Shown here piece after piece: positions 45,198 through 45,334 of a stretch of 45,334 nucleotides of DNA; within the stretch, counting starts at the first letter, position 1; each line of letters opens with the position of its first letter. The DNA is taken from the NCBI GenBank assembly GCA_021827685.1, contig JAKAUM010000008.1:1-45334 (forward strand), written 5' to 3'. This DNA comes from a bacterium. Its GTDB lineage: Bacteria; Patescibacteriota; Minisyncoccia; UBA6257; 2-01-FULL-56-20. The translations under genes were made by a program, and so were the position numbers. Below the pieces are notes generated by a model. The model saw nothing but the letters and a program-made list of their open reading frames with translations, was not told where the DNA came from and made no database searches.

Positions 45198-45334
45198 TTA
45201 CTTCGGATTCACGAACACCGACTTTGCGGTCTTGAGGATCGTCGTGAGGTCGAGGATGAGCGAGCGATTTTTCAAATAATAGATGTCGTACTGGAGCTTC
45301 TGGCGGACGTCTTCGAGCGTACGGTCGGCGCGGT
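45198..45334 (-). CDS. Undecaprenyl-phosphate sugar phosphotransferase (C-terminal end only)
   Basis: C-terminal 45 residues of a bacterial sugar transferase: TLEDVRQKLQYDIYYLKNRS followed by LILDLTTILKTAKSVF, the family's typical ending (YDLYYIKN.S...DL.ILLKT). These membrane enzymes transfer the first sugar-1-phosphate to undecaprenyl phosphate and start the repeat unit. The rest lies beyond the window edge. Confidence 0.82.
   Translation of the reverse strand, partial: RADRTLEDVRQKLQYDIYYLKNRSLILDLTTILKTAKSVFVNPK

Noticed and set aside
43529-45235. Long plus-strand open frame opposite the flippase
   Set aside because: It is antisense to a clear Wzx-like gene, is made of Arg/Glu/Asp/Gly runs typical of the complement of GC-rich coding DNA, and has no recognisable domain.
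1-45334. CRISPR array, rRNA genes or insertion sequences
   Set aside because: No regularly spaced direct repeats, no rRNA signature and no IS transposase were seen anywhere in the window.

Overview
The window looks like a chromosomal piece of a Patescibacteria (CPR) genome, most likely a Parcubacteria/Paceibacteria lineage. The evidence is a high-GC coding background (my impression, roughly 55-60%) with compact operons, many mRNAs that appear leaderless, a two-residue-type IleRS of the GxHH class, RNase J plus RNase Y, a four-helix holin-like protein beside SecG, and a large surface-glycan locus, with no sign in these 45 kb of amino-acid, lipid or respiratory biosynthesis genes. TGA is used as a stop. 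The lineage call is inference from gene content, not from a marker phylogeny.

Layout. (1) 1-2297: infC-rpmI-rplT on the minus strand from a good promoter, a divergent PH-domain membrane protein, and the tmRNA gene ssrA. (2) 2230-about 9560: a lower-GC accessory block that begins inside the 3' end of ssrA with a large serine recombinase. It carries orphan genes, two secreted or membrane proteins, a zinc-ribbon protein and several strikingly structured non-coding stretches; it looks like an integrative element with an undefined right end. (3) 9560-10760: small proteins, hairpins and terminators of unclear role. (4) 10780-19790: smpB, argS, ileS, trpS, rnj and a tRNA-Leu. (5) 19950-26020: an ATP-grasp protein, an oligopeptide-type binding protein, secG, a YvlD-like protein, gpmI and a small NYN-domain module. 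(6) 26100-27685: rny. (7) 27707-45334: a surface polysaccharide locus with Wzy-like polymerase, GDP-mannose epimerase-like enzyme, fucosyltransferase-like enzyme, methyltransferases, several GT2 glycosyltransferases, a heptose-nucleotide cassette (kinase, isomerase, phosphatase, nucleotidyltransferase plus a transaldolase), a Wzx-like flippase and the end of an initiating sugar-phosphate transferase.

How the parts fit. ssrA and smpB form the trans-translation system and are now separated by the accessory block. The glycan locus seems to make GDP- or NDP-activated sugars (GDP-hexose epimer, D-glycero-D-manno-heptose), assemble a repeat unit on undecaprenyl phosphate, flip it and polymerise it.

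Most notable observations: an isoleucyl-tRNA synthetase with a complete histidine-phosphatase domain inserted into its zinc ribbon; a strongly structured RNA leader with pseudoknot and two stable tetraloops in front of a secreted protein gene of the mobile element; a recurring -10 box/6 nt/ATG arrangement implying widespread leaderless mRNAs; and a heptose cassette that includes its own transaldolase. All calls come from reading the sequence; no database search was possible.
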